Source: DASRHT01 sp035293765
GTDB taxonomy: Bacteria; Chloroflexota; Ktedonobacteria; Ktedonobacterales; Ktedonobacteraceae
Length of the DNA stretch: 64,000 nt
Assembly (NCBI GenBank): GCA_035293765.1
Contig: DATGMF010000079.1
Span: 186,001 to 250,000, forward strand
Direction: 5' to 3'
In this document: in pieces, positions 7,443-14,425 of the stretch
Numbering within the stretch: position 1 is the first letter of the stretch
Layout of the letters: each line of letters opens with the position of its first letter
Notes under the pieces: model-generated
Databases searched by the model: none
What the model saw: only the letters and a program-made list of their open reading frames with translations
Told to the model about the DNA's origin: nothing
Translations under genes and position numbers: made by a program

Positions 7443-8804
7443 ATGCAGCAGATCATCACCGCGAAACTCAAGCTTGTGACCACGAAAGAGCAGTTTGAGG
7501 CATTACGAAAGGTCCAACTGGCCTACCGTGATGCGCTCAACGCGGTGAGTTGCTACGCCTTCTCTTGTGGCAAAACCAGCAATGTCACCCGCCTGCACAA
7601 AGGCATGTATGCAGAACTGCGCACTCACTATCATCTCCCTTCACAACTGGCCTGTAGTGTGGAACGGCAGGTGGCTGCAACCTACAAAGGACTCTGGACG
7701 AAACTCAAGAAGAATGTAGAGCATCGCCGCAAGAAGATCACCAAGAAACGCTTTAAGGGTCTGGACAAGCCCCCCAAGTACAGTTCTCCAACGGTGCAGT
7801 ATACCTATGAGCGTGATTATACCTTTCAGTGTGACAGTCGGGTCAGTGTCGGGACCTTGAACGGACGGATCAGTCTCCCCTACCAGGGCTATGATAAGCA
7901 TCTGGCTCTTATTCAAGCCGGAGCACGCATCGGGGATGCGAAGCTCTGGTATGACCGACCAAAGAAGCAGTTCTATCTGCTGGTATCCCTCACGATAGAC
8001 CTTGCCGAACCAACCTGTGAACAGTTCACCGAAGTCGTCGGAGTCGATGTCGGCGTGCGCTATCTGGCGGTGACATCCACTTCCACCGGCAAGGCCAGCT
8101 TTTACCCTGGAAAACGAACACGGCACCAAGCCAACCATTACGCGCGACTGCGCAAACGCTTGCAGCACAAAGGCACTCGTGGCTCCAAACGCCGCTTGAG
8201 ACGCATCGAGCCACGAGAGAGACGGTTAAAAGCTCAAGCCAACCATTGCGTCGCCAAACAGATCATCGAGCAACACCCTCATACCTTGATCGGACTAGAG
8301 CACCTCACTGATATTCGGGAACGCACAAAGCGCAAGCGCCGCCGTCGCAAAAAGAATGGCAAAGGCACCGAGCCAGTTTCGCCCAAAGCACGTAAAGCCA
8401 ACCGCGTGTCCTCACAGTGGTCCTTTGCTGAGTTACACAATCTCATCAGCTACAAGGCCGCACTCTCTGGCTCACTTGCGATCAAGGTCGATGCGGATTA
8501 TACCTCGAAACGGTGTCCGAGGTGTGGGCATACGGAGGATGCGAACCGCCCGCAAAAGGGGTTGCTTTTTGTGTGCCAGAACAAAAGGTGTGGGTACACG
8601 CTGCATGCTGATCTGATTGGCGCTCGCAATGTGACGCTCAGGACGCTCCTGGTCCGGCACGACTGGATCAGGACGGGGCTTCTGTCAATGGCCCCTGATG
8701 CATCGGACCGTGAAGCCAAAGCAGCACGCCTGCAAAGGTATGCCGAGTTGCGGTGGAGTCCAGTTGTAACAAGCCTCCGGCTTCTAGCCGGGGGTGCGAA
8801 TTGA
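7443..8804 (+). CDS. tnpB: TnpB RNA-guided nuclease of the IS200/IS605 superfamily
   Basis: A 453-residue TnpB, the ancestor-type relative of Cas12. TnpB proteins cut DNA as guided by an RNA transcribed from the element's right end and so preserve the element at its donor site. The RuvC residues are all present: D202 (VGVDVGVRYLAV), E286 (LIGLEHL) and D390 (HADLIGARN). The zinc ribbon C358-x2-C361...C378-x4-C383 is intact. An Arg/Lys-rich segment (about 292-306) fits nucleic-acid binding. ATG 7443 (MQQIITAKLKL) matches the family's N-terminus better than the in-frame ATG 48 bp upstream, which lies inside the hairpin. The last codons run through the right-end hairpin. Confidence 0.93.
   Translation: MQQIITAKLKLVTTKEQFEALRKVQLAYRDALNAVSCYAFSCGKTSNVTRLHKGMYAELRTHYHLPSQLACSVERQVAATYKGLWTKLKKNVEHRRKKITKKRFKGLDKPPKYSSPTVQYTYERDYTFQCDSRVSVGTLNGRISLPYQGYDKHLALIQAGARIGDAKLWYDRPKKQFYLLVSLTIDLAEPTCEQFTEVVGVDVGVRYLAVTSTSTGKASFYPGKRTRHQANHYARLRKRLQHKGTRGSKRRLRRIEPRERRLKAQANHCVAKQIIEQHPHTLIGLEHLTDIRERTKRKRRRRKKNGKGTEPVSPKARKANRVSSQWSFAELHNLISYKAALSGSLAIKVDADYTSKRCPRCGHTEDANRPQKGLLFVCQNKRCGYTLHADLIGARNVTLRTLLVRHDWIRTGLLSMAPDASDREAKAARLQRYAELRWSPVVTSLRLLAGGAN
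8774..8794 (+). ncRNA. right-end hairpin, predicted 3' end of the TnpB guide RNA scaffold
   Basis: CCTCCGGCT, a 3-nt loop, then AGCCGGGGG, with one G-T pair. It overlaps the tnpB 3' end. In characterised elements the omegaRNA scaffold ends at the right end and the guide is copied from the flanking DNA, here roughly the 16-20 nt after position 8805. The RNA itself is inferred, not seen. Confidence 0.5.
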
Positions 8805-8826
8805 CAGTAGTATCCACCTCATAATA

Positions 8827-8979
8827 TTAGAGACTAAAAAGTTGGCGCCATGAACCGTTTTTTTCACCTTCCCTAATACGATGGCAGTTGGCACACCTGA
8901 CTTCACATTTAGCTATTTCGGCCTCAATGATAGACCAGGAATAGCCTTCACCCAGCATCCTGGAGATGTTTTCTACCTT
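8827..8979 (-). pseudogene. C-terminal fragment of a second HNH protein gene
   Basis: The minus strand from 8979 to the TAA at 8827-8829 encodes KVENISRML, then IEAEIAKCEVRCANCHRIR and a short tail. It matches the last 50 or so residues of the HNH protein at 6009-6452, including the intact CANCH metal motif that the complete copy lacks. Nothing homologous lies before KVEN: the match breaks about 15 bp from the start of the HTH gene at 8994. This is therefore a remnant whose 5' part was lost when the tnpB-HTH segment was joined. Confidence 0.8.
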
Positions 8980-8993
8980 TCGACAGCGATGAC

Positions 8994-9176
8994 GTGTTAT
9001 ATACAACCGGAGAGGTAGCTGAAAAGCTAAAGATCACGCCGAAGACGGTGCGGGAATATATTCAAAGAGGTGAGCTGGAAGCCATCGATATGGGCCAGGG
9101 CTATCGCATTTATAGGCGCGACCTGGACGCCTTCCTGGAAAGTCGTCGCCGTCGTCGGATCGAGCGAAAAAAGTAA
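8994..9176 (+). CDS. small helix-turn-helix DNA-binding protein, excisionase/MerR-like
   Basis: A 60-residue protein with the excisionase-family pattern LYTTGEVAEKLKITPKTVREYIQRGELEAIDMG...YRIYRRDLDAFL and a very basic tail (RRRRRIERKK). Such proteins bind DNA as winged helices and act as recombination directionality factors or small regulators. The likely start is GTG, as the ATGs upstream are out of frame, and no ribosome binding site is visible. The frame stays open upstream into the broken HNH region, so the 5' end may itself be a breakpoint product. It lies just before tRNA-Trp, a common site for integrated elements. Confidence 0.72.
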   Translation: MLYTTGEVAEKLKITPKTVREYIQRGELEAIDMGQGYRIYRRDLDAFLESRRRRRIERKK

Positions 9177-9209
9177 GCTTTTTGCATACTGCGAGGTGGA
9201 AAACAGAAA

Positions 9210-9238
9210 AACGACCTCCTGAACTTCAGGAGGTCGTT
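9210..9238 (-). terminator. terminator of tRNA-Trp
   Basis: A near-perfect inverted repeat centred on CGACCTCCTG/CAGGAGGTCG directly follows the CCA end of the tRNA on the minus strand and ends in TTTTTCTG. Confidence 0.88.
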
Positions 9239-9313
9239 GGCAGGGGCGAGAGGACTTGAACCCCCAACCGCTCGATTTGGAGTCGAGTGCTCTGCCAATT
9301 GAGCTACACCCCT
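9238..9313 (-). tRNA. tRNA-Trp (anticodon CCA)
   Basis: Reading the minus strand from 9313, the 7-bp acceptor stem is AGGGGTG/CGCCCCT with one G-T pair. The anticodon stem CTCGA/TCGAG encloses the loop CTCCAAA, giving anticodon CCA. The T-arm contains GTTCAAG. Discriminator G and the CCA end are encoded in the DNA. The gene borders the accessory region on its left. Confidence 0.97.
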
Positions 9314-9502
9314 AAGATAAATTATTTCTGTAAATACAGGATATCCGTCCTGCCTCAATCGTTGGGCACCACCCCTACAGGTGTATCACGATGATAACAG
9401 AACAAAAAAGATTTGTCAAGTACGCAAAAGATGCGCGAGCGGCATTTATTTCAGAGTAACTTCTAACTATAAACATCACAAACCTGAACGAGGAGGGGTA
9501 TT

Positions 9503-10168
9503 ATGAGTGACACGTCGCAGAGAGGTTTGATGAGTCATACCGCTATTTTGAACCGGCTTGTCCAGCTAGGCTTTGAGGTGCTATTGCCCTGGGCCGATCA
9601 CCTGGGCTACGACCTTGCCTATTATGTTACGGAAGAACACCGCAATTTCGGGTTCTTTGTACATCAAGAGTGTCACCTTGTGCGCGTTCAGTGCAAAACA
9701 GGGCGAATAACAAACGATGGAACATGTATTGAGTTTAACACCGTCTCCGTGACGACTAATTCCAAAGGCTCTAAGCACCGTAAACGGGGATATGCGGGAA
9801 AAGCAGAGAATTTTGGGGTGTATGTTCCAGATAATGGGAAAATTTATATAGTTGCAGTTAGCGAAGCACCACAAGCCGGTTCTATGACTCTTCGGTTTAA
9901 GAACGCAGGAGTGATACGTAGTAACGGCAGACAGCATTGGAGAGTGTCTTGCGATGAAGCATTTGCCAGTGGGGTAAAGTACAACTGGGCCGAAGATTAT
10001 GAAAGAGGCAATCGAGAAGAGCCTGAATTGCTTTACTTGCATTACTCGTCTGGAAGTACCTCTATAAGTTCTGCAACATCGACCTTCAAAGCTTTAGCAA
10101 TCTTCTCAAGTGTGCTGACAGTTACATCTTTCATCTCATTATCCCAAATTGCTCGTATAGTATTATAA
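9503..10168 (+). CDS. PD-(D/E)XK endonuclease, group I intron-associated family (copy 1)
   Basis: A restriction-like nuclease fold: GYDLAYY supplies the metal-binding Asp and LVRVQCKTGR the Q-x-K. This is the pattern of the PD-(D/E)XK endonucleases annotated as group I intron-associated homing enzymes. Residues 1-163 align along their length with the paralogue at 10708-11202, which ends at WAEDYEI. The last ~57 residues here have no counterpart and lie mainly in the antisense of the HTH gene at 10042-10248, so the ancestral stop appears lost. AGGAGG lies before the ATG. No group I intron is evident in either neighbouring tRNA. Confidence 0.82.
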   Translation: MSDTSQRGLMSHTAILNRLVQLGFEVLLPWADHLGYDLAYYVTEEHRNFGFFVHQECHLVRVQCKTGRITNDGTCIEFNTVSVTTNSKGSKHRKRGYAGKAENFGVYVPDNGKIYIVAVSEAPQAGSMTLRFKNAGVIRSNGRQHWRVSCDEAFASGVKYNWAEDYERGNREEPELLYLHYSSGSTSISSATSTFKALAIFSSVLTVTSFISLSQIARIVL

Positions 10169-10248
10169 TTCACATCCGCCATGCGGCTGAGCTTAGACAT
10201 ATTGATTTTCTTGGCCTCTGCGATTTCTCGAACTTTTAAGCGTACCAT
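10042..10248 (-). CDS. small XRE/Cro-type helix-turn-helix regulator (68 aa)
   Basis: A compact Cro/C1-type DNA-binding protein with the full five-helix domain (MVRLKVREIAEAKKINMSKL, then SRMADVNYNTIRAIW as the helix-turn-helix, and TLEKIAKALKV). ATG 10248 is preferred over GTG 10257 because GAGGTGG lies 6 nt upstream. It overlaps the last 127 bp of the endonuclease gene tail to tail, and is divergent from the 10392 gene. A 38-bp palindrome in the divergent spacer is its most obvious candidate operator (inference). Confidence 0.88.
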   Translation of the reverse strand: MVRLKVREIAEAKKINMSKLSRMADVNYNTIRAIWDNEMKDVTVSTLEKIAKALKVDVAELIEVLPDE

Positions 10249-10284
10249 TAGTGCCACCTCAATGTTAGTAGCCTCATTCTACCA

Positions 10285-10313
10285 TTGACTTAGAATGATG
10301 TCTATGTTACTAT
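10285..10313 (+). promoter_or_regulatory. predicted promoter of the 87-aa gene
   Basis: TTGACT (10285-10290), 17 bp, TACTAT (10308-10313). Transcription would start at about 10320, inside the 38-bp palindrome, placing the palindrome at the +1 region. Confidence 0.5.
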
Positions 10314-10316
10314 TAA

Positions 10317-10354
10317 ATTGTTGCTAGTGCTATTATAATAGCACTAGCAACAAT
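10317..10354. promoter_or_regulatory. 38-bp perfect palindrome in a divergent spacer
   Basis: Nineteen bases (ATTGTTGCTAGTGCTATTA) followed by their exact reverse complement with no loop. It lies between the HTH gene, which reads left, and the 87-aa gene, which reads right. A perfect palindrome this long suggests a dimer-of-dimers operator or a stable RNA hairpin at the start of the rightward message. Confidence 0.85.
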
Positions 10355-10391
10355 AAAACGGCAAAATACCAAGCAGAAAGCGAGAGGACAC

Positions 10392-10655
10392 ATGGCTATC
10401 GAGATCAAGTCACAAGTAGAGGTACCTGGAGTGCCTGCCTGGATGGTGAACGAGGAGTGCGTCAAACAGTATGTGTTAGGAAGAACCTGGTATGCGTGCA
10501 GTACCGATGTACGCATACCAGGGCCGCTGACTGAACAGTACTTATTAGAGAACCTCAAAGTGATGAGTGCAGAGGGGCTGTTCAATGGAACGCATGATGA
10601 GTGGGCTGTCGCGCATCTCGGCTTTTTGTTGGGGATGTTGAGTCAAGAACAATAA
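10392..10655 (+). CDS. hypothetical protein (87 aa) in the endonuclease island
   Basis: Not recognised. The protein is soluble with two cysteines and mixed alpha/beta character by eye (MAIEIKSQVEVPGVPAWMVNEE...), without signal peptide or membrane helix. GAGAGG precedes the ATG at suitable spacing, a predicted promoter lies upstream, and a terminator-like hairpin follows, so it looks like a complete single-gene unit. It sits between the HTH regulator and endonuclease copy 2. A role as immunity or accessory factor is possible but unsupported. Confidence 0.65.
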   Translation: MAIEIKSQVEVPGVPAWMVNEECVKQYVLGRTWYACSTDVRIPGPLTEQYLLENLKVMSAEGLFNGTHDEWAVAHLGFLLGMLSQEQ

Positions 10656-10665
10656 AAAAATAGAG

Positions 10666-10696
10666 GAGGTATTCAGGGTGCGAGCCTAAATACCTC
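10666..10696 (+). terminator. hairpin between the 87-aa gene and endonuclease copy 2
   Basis: An 8-bp stem GAGGTATT/AATACCTC followed by TTTGTTTTA. It ends 11 bp before the ATG of endonuclease copy 2 and contains the only AGGAGG-like sequence in the spacer, so a message read from upstream would have that site sequestered. Confidence 0.7.
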
Positions 10697-10707
10697 TTTG
10701 TTTTACT

Positions 10708-11202
10708 ATGGTTGACACATCGCAAAAGGGGTTGATAAGCCATACAGCTATCTTACATCGGCTGGTACAGTTGGGATATGAGGTGCTGTTACCGTGGGCA
10801 GACCATTTGGGCTACGATTTGGCTTATTATATCACGGAGGAACATCGAAACTTTGGGTTCTTTGTGCATCGGGAGAGTCATCTTGTACGGGTGCAATGCA
10901 AAACAGGGCGGCTAGAAAAAGGTGGGAGCTGTTTTGCATTCAACACAGTATCTACCTCGCCAGGAAAGCATAGCACCCGCAAGAGGACTTATATAGGGAA
11001 GGCGGAGTATTTCGCGGTGTACTTGCCAGATAATGGCAAAGTCTATATGATTGCAGTTAATGAGGCTCCGAGAAGCTCTGATATGATGTTGCGGTTTAAA
11101 AGTGCGGGATTGGTGCGTGGAAACCATAAAAAGACGCAAATTGTACCTTATGAGGAAATAAAAGATCCTCGGTTCCATTGGGCTGAGGACTATGAAATAT
11201 AA
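10708..11202 (+). CDS. PD-(D/E)XK endonuclease, group I intron-associated family (copy 2)
   Basis: A 164-residue paralogue of the 9503 gene with the same active-site pattern (GYDLAYY...LVRVQCKTGR) and the same beginning (VDTSQKGLISHTAILHRLVQLGYEVLLPWADHLG in pieces). It ends at WAEDYEI, probably the natural family length. No ribosome binding site is visible close to the ATG: the upstream AGGAGG is 35 nt away and inside a hairpin, so translation may be weak or leaderless. Base composition of both copies looks more AT-rich than the surrounding housekeeping genes, consistent with acquired DNA. Confidence 0.82.
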   Translation: MVDTSQKGLISHTAILHRLVQLGYEVLLPWADHLGYDLAYYITEEHRNFGFFVHRESHLVRVQCKTGRLEKGGSCFAFNTVSTSPGKHSTRKRTYIGKAEYFAVYLPDNGKVYMIAVNEAPRSSDMMLRFKSAGLVRGNHKKTQIVPYEEIKDPRFHWAEDYEI

Positions 11203-11217
11203 CAATGGCAAGAATTA

Positions 11218-11244
11218 AATGAGGCCGAGTCACTCGGCCTCATT
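11218..11244. terminator. terminator between endonuclease copy 2 and tRNA-Ser
   Basis: A 12-bp perfect stem AATGAGGCCGAG / CTCGGCCTCATT with a 3-nt loop. It serves the convergent tRNA-Ser and the endonuclease gene. Confidence 0.8.
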
Positions 11245-11253
11245 CCTTCATAG

Positions 11254-11340
11254 CGGAGAGGGAGAGATTCGAACTCTCGGTCGGCTTTCACCGACAGCGG
11301 TTTAGCAAACCGCCGCACTAGGCCACTATGCGACCTCTCC
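11254..11340 (-). tRNA. tRNA-Ser (anticodon GCT)
   Basis: On the minus strand the acceptor stem is GGAGAGG/CCTCTCC with discriminator G. The anticodon loop TTGCTAA gives GCT, within stem CGGTT/AACCG. A long variable arm (GTCGG/CCGAC) and T-arm GTTCGAATC are present. CCA is not encoded. Total 87 nt, typical of class II tRNA. Confidence 0.96.
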
Positions 11341-11480
11341 GTATTACAGCGCACCTTTACAGGCGCTACAGTATGACAGAAAACTTTTTCTGTGAAGTCA
11401 AGTATAGCGTACCAGGCTATATCTGTCAATAGTATTTTTCTGGTATTTTTGCGGAGAGCAGCTCCTCTCCTGCTAAAAAC

Positions 11481-12278
11481 CTACTCTCCCAGATACGCGG
11501 TACGGATCTGCTCGCTTTTGAGCAGGTCGAAGCCGCGACCGCTGAGGACGATGTGGCCGTTCTCGATGACGTAGCCGCGATGGGCGCGCTCAAGAGCAAT
11601 CTGTACATCCTGCTCGACTAGCAGGAAGCTGAGATTTTCCTGGCGGTGAATGTTGTCTATCGCGGCAAGGATGTCATCGACGATGTTAGGCGCCAGCCCC
11701 AGCGACATCTCGTCGATCAGCAGCAGAGCGGGACGCGTCATCAATCCCCGCCCGATGGCGCACATCTGCTGCTCACCACCGGATAGGGAGCCTGCTGTCT
11801 GGCGGCGACGCTCGCGCAGTTTGGGCAAGAGGGCGTAGACGCGTTCGAGATCAGCGACAATCGCCGCGGCAGAGCCGGCTCGCCGCGTGTAGGCGCCCAG
11901 ACGCAAATTCTCTTCCACCGACAATCCCGGAAAGAGGCGGCGTCCCTGGGGAACGTGCGCTAATCCGAGCTTGACGATTCGCTCCGTTCGAGAGTGCGTT
12001 ATCTCCTGGCCCGCGAACGAAATCGTGCCCCGCCACGCTGGCAGCAGCCCGGAGATGGCCGCGAGCAGCGTGGATTTGCCCGCGCCGTTGGCTCCGACCA
12101 GAGCAACCACCTCGCCTGGCATGATCTCCAGCGAGACATTCCAGAGCACCTGGGTCTCGTCGTAGCCGGTATCCAAGCCACGCACCTCCAGCAATGCCGG
12201 AGCCTGTGTCACAACTGGCTCCCCAGCGCCGGTAACAACTGCCTGGCTACCCTCGTCGTGATTGATAGGCGTTGACAT
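11481..12278 (-). CDS. livF: branched-chain amino-acid type ABC transporter ATP-binding protein LivF
   Basis: One of the two ATPases of a high-affinity branched-chain amino-acid (HAAT) uptake system. In its 265 residues: Walker A GANGAGKST (62-70), LSGGEQQ signature, Walker B LLLIDEMSLGL, and the H-loop region ending in VEQDVQIALERAHRGYVIENG, the family's usual ending. A 30-residue Thr/Ala-rich tail precedes the ATPase fold. It is the last gene of the liv operon, 27 bp after livG. The family also carries urea or other amide ligands, so the substrate is not certain. Confidence 0.95.
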   Translation of the reverse strand: MSTPINHDEGSQAVVTGAGEPVVTQAPALLEVRGLDTGYDETQVLWNVSLEIMPGEVVALVGANGAGKSTLLAAISGLLPAWRGTISFAGQEITHSRTERIVKLGLAHVPQGRRLFPGLSVEENLRLGAYTRRAGSAAAIVADLERVYALLPKLRERRRQTAGSLSGGEQQMCAIGRGLMTRPALLLIDEMSLGLAPNIVDDILAAIDNIHRQENLSFLLVEQDVQIALERAHRGYVIENGHIVLSGRGFDLLKSEQIRTAYLGE

Positions 12279-12305
12279 ACGTTGATAATTTCTCCTATTC
12301 GCCTG

Positions 12306-13148
12306 CTACAAATTGTCCATATCAGCCGAGGGAGCCTCTTTCTCCTGCTGCTGGCGCTGTTGCGCGTAGCGTTCGCCCAGGTAGGCTTCTATCACGCGCG
12401 GATCGGTGAGCACCTGGCTGGGAGCGTCCTCCGCGATTTTGCGCCCGTGGTGGAGGACCAGTACGCGACTAGAAACCGTCATAATGGCTCGCACGACATG
12501 CTCGATCACCAGGATGGTCACTCCGCTGCTGTTGATCTGGCGAATAAGCTCCACTGCTTGCATGACCTCGGTGTGATTGAGTCCGGCCATCACTTCGTCG
12601 AGCAGCAGTACCTGCGGATTGGTCGCCAGCGCTCGCGCCACCTCCAGGCGCTTGCGGTCCGCAACGGTCAATTGGTCTCCTTTGAGCGTGGCTTTGCGTG
12701 CCAGATTGACCTGCTCCAGCACGGCATCCGCCGCCTTTAATGCTGCCTGACGATTAAGACCCCTGCGCCCGAAGAATGCGCCAACCATCACATTTTCGCG
12801 CACATCCAGCCCTTTGAAGGGCTGGGTCATCTGGAACGTGCGCGCTATCCCCAGATGAGTGCGTCTATCAGGCGAGAGACGTGTGATATCCTGTCCCTGG
12901 AAATAAATTGTGCCGATGTTGGGCCTGCCCACGCCCGCGATCAGATTCACCATCGTAGATTTGCCCGCGCCATTGGGACCGATCACGCCCAGAATCTCCC
13001 CTTTGCGCAGTGCAAAGCTCAGATTATCTACTGCGACCAGGCCACCAAAACGCCTGGTCACATTATTCAGTTGCAAAAGAGGTGTTGCTTCCGCGTTCTC
13101 TTGAGCGATGGTATTAGATGCCGTTGGCTGCGATAAAGCGTCGGACAC
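12306..13148 (-). CDS. livG: branched-chain amino-acid type ABC transporter ATP-binding protein LivG
   Basis: The partner ATPase of LivF, 280 residues. Walker A GPNGAGKST (57-65) and Walker B VLLLDEVMAGL are intact. The signature reads LTVADRKRLEVARAL rather than a plain LSGG, a variant seen in many LivG proteins. A C-terminal tail (GERYAQQRQQQEKE...) extends past the usual YLGE ending. The start is GTG 13148, preceded by AGGGGG inside the livM 3' end. The genes overlap by 35 bp, so translation is probably coupled. Confidence 0.95.
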   Translation of the reverse strand: MSDALSQPTASNTIAQENAEATPLLQLNNVTRRFGGLVAVDNLSFALRKGEILGVIGPNGAGKSTMVNLIAGVGRPNIGTIYFQGQDITRLSPDRRTHLGIARTFQMTQPFKGLDVRENVMVGAFFGRRGLNRQAALKAADAVLEQVNLARKATLKGDQLTVADRKRLEVARALATNPQVLLLDEVMAGLNHTEVMQAVELIRQINSSGVTILVIEHVVRAIMTVSSRVLVLHHGRKIAEDAPSQVLTDPRVIEAYLGERYAQQRQQQEKEAPSADMDNL

Positions 13149-14178
13149 GCCGCACCCCCTCCATAAAGCTATTCATACGGCTCGAACCTTCCGCAGGCTT
13201 ACGGCTAAACTCCTGTACCAGCCGGATCACCCCCTGGGGCAGGAAAATGGTCACTATCGCAATCGAGAGGCCCAGCAGCGTATTGTGCAGGCTAATCCCG
13301 CTGGCCTGGATCTGGAATGAGGCAAATTCGAAGACGATAGCGCCCAGGATAGGCCCTAGAATAGTGCCGGTGCCACCCAGAATGGTCAGCAGCACCATCT
13401 CAACCGAAAAACCCACGTCGAAGACGGTTGGCGGATCAAAACCTGTGGCCCAGTAAGCGTAGAGCCCGCCTGCAATCGCTGTTGGTATCGCGCTCAGCAC
13501 AAAGGCAGCCACCTTGTACCTGTGGGTAGCGATTCCCAACGCTTCCGCGGCCTGCTCGCTCTCACGAATGGCGATCAGCGCATAGCCGAAGCGGCTGCGC
13601 GTCAGCCAGACCGTTATCAGCAAGCACGCCAGAGCCAGTCCCAGGAAGGCATAGAAAAAGCCGGTATAGGCGCTGAGACTGGGGAGGGGCAGCGACATCA
13701 GCCCGCCACCGCCACCGCCAACGTCGCGCACCGTCACCAGTTCGCGCAACGCTTCGGCGGTCCCCAGAGTCGCAATGGCAAAGTAATGCCCCTTGAGCCG
13801 CAGCACCGGCAGGCCCACCAGAAAGGCGAAGATGCCCGCGATCAACCCTCCAACGAGCAGCCCCAACCAGAATGGCTGATTAGCTTGCAGCATCAATCCG
13901 GTGACATAGGCGCCAATGCCAAAGAACGCGACATTGCCGAAGGCCGTGTAGCCGGTGAAACCGCCAATAAAGTTCCAGCTCTGCGCCATAACCATGTACA
14001 TCACAATCAGCGTCCACGTATGTAGCGCCGCGGCATCGCCGAGTAGCGGGACAGTACTGATACAGGCCAGAATGACGATGCCTAATAGCAGCGACCAGAG
14101 CCACTGGCGTCCCTCTTTGGGCGCCGGTGATGGCTCCGAAGCGTTCGACGAGATTTGTGTATTGGTATCTATTGCCAT
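13114..14178 (-). CDS. livM: branched-chain amino-acid type ABC transporter permease LivM
   Basis: The second inner-membrane permease, 354 residues with about ten hydrophobic helices. Family landmarks include NFIGGFTGYTAFGNVAFFGIGAY, VLRLKGHYFAIATLG and the EAA-like loop near ALGIATHRYKVAAFVLSA. A 30-residue polar N-terminus comes first. AGGA lies before the ATG. The livG start lies inside its 3' end. A spacer of about 250 bp carrying two repeat copies separates it from livH, but orientation and content argue for one transport operon. Confidence 0.94.
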   Translation of the reverse strand: MAIDTNTQISSNASEPSPAPKEGRQWLWSLLLGIVILACISTVPLLGDAAALHTWTLIVMYMVMAQSWNFIGGFTGYTAFGNVAFFGIGAYVTGLMLQANQPFWLGLLVGGLIAGIFAFLVGLPVLRLKGHYFAIATLGTAEALRELVTVRDVGGGGGGLMSLPLPSLSAYTGFFYAFLGLALACLLITVWLTRSRFGYALIAIRESEQAAEALGIATHRYKVAAFVLSAIPTAIAGGLYAYWATGFDPPTVFDVGFSVEMVLLTILGGTGTILGPILGAIVFEFASFQIQASGISLHNTLLGLSIAIVTIFLPQGVIRLVQEFSRKPAEGSSRMNSFMEGVRRVRRFIAANGI

Positions 14179-14190
14179 ACTATTGTCCTG

Positions 14191-14309
14191 CCATTGGTAG
14201 GGACCCGATTACATCGCGTCCGATTTATCGCACGTTCCGCCTAACCGTTCCATTCGTCGCTCCATTGGTAGGGACCCGATTACATCGCGTCCGATTTTAT
14301 CGCTCGTCC
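14191..14309 (+). repeat. two tandem copies of the GTAGGGACCCG intergenic repeat
   Basis: CCATTGGTAGGGACCCG, then ATTACATCGCGTCCGATTT occurs at 14191-14239 and again at 14262-14309 in the livM-livH spacer. The central GTAGGGACCCG and GCGTCCG parts match the copies near 3.4 and 39.7 kb. The rest of the 14179-14425 spacer shows no gene. Confidence 0.85.
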
Positions 14310-14425
14310 TCACCTATTCCTGCCACCCCGCCAGAGCAAGCGCAAGGACCCCGCCCATTCTCCACACCTCCCCTTGCCCCTACAGCTTGAATTACGTTGT
14401 AATTGCAGTTACAGCGTAATAGAAA

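Larger units (their letters stand above)
7397..8805 (+). mobile_element. IS1341-type (tnpB-only) element, boundaries approximate
   Basis: A 13-bp perfect hairpin (7397-7424) precedes tnpB and a 9-bp hairpin (8774-8794) overlaps its last codons. This is the usual layout of tnpB elements, in which the 3' end of tnpB also encodes the guide RNA scaffold. No functional TnpA of its own is included; the upstream tnpA might act in trans. Confidence 0.65.

Noticed and set aside
9503..11202. Group I intron hosting the endonucleases
   Set aside because: Neither flanking tRNA is interrupted and I see no intron core elements; the nucleases are free-standing ORFs.
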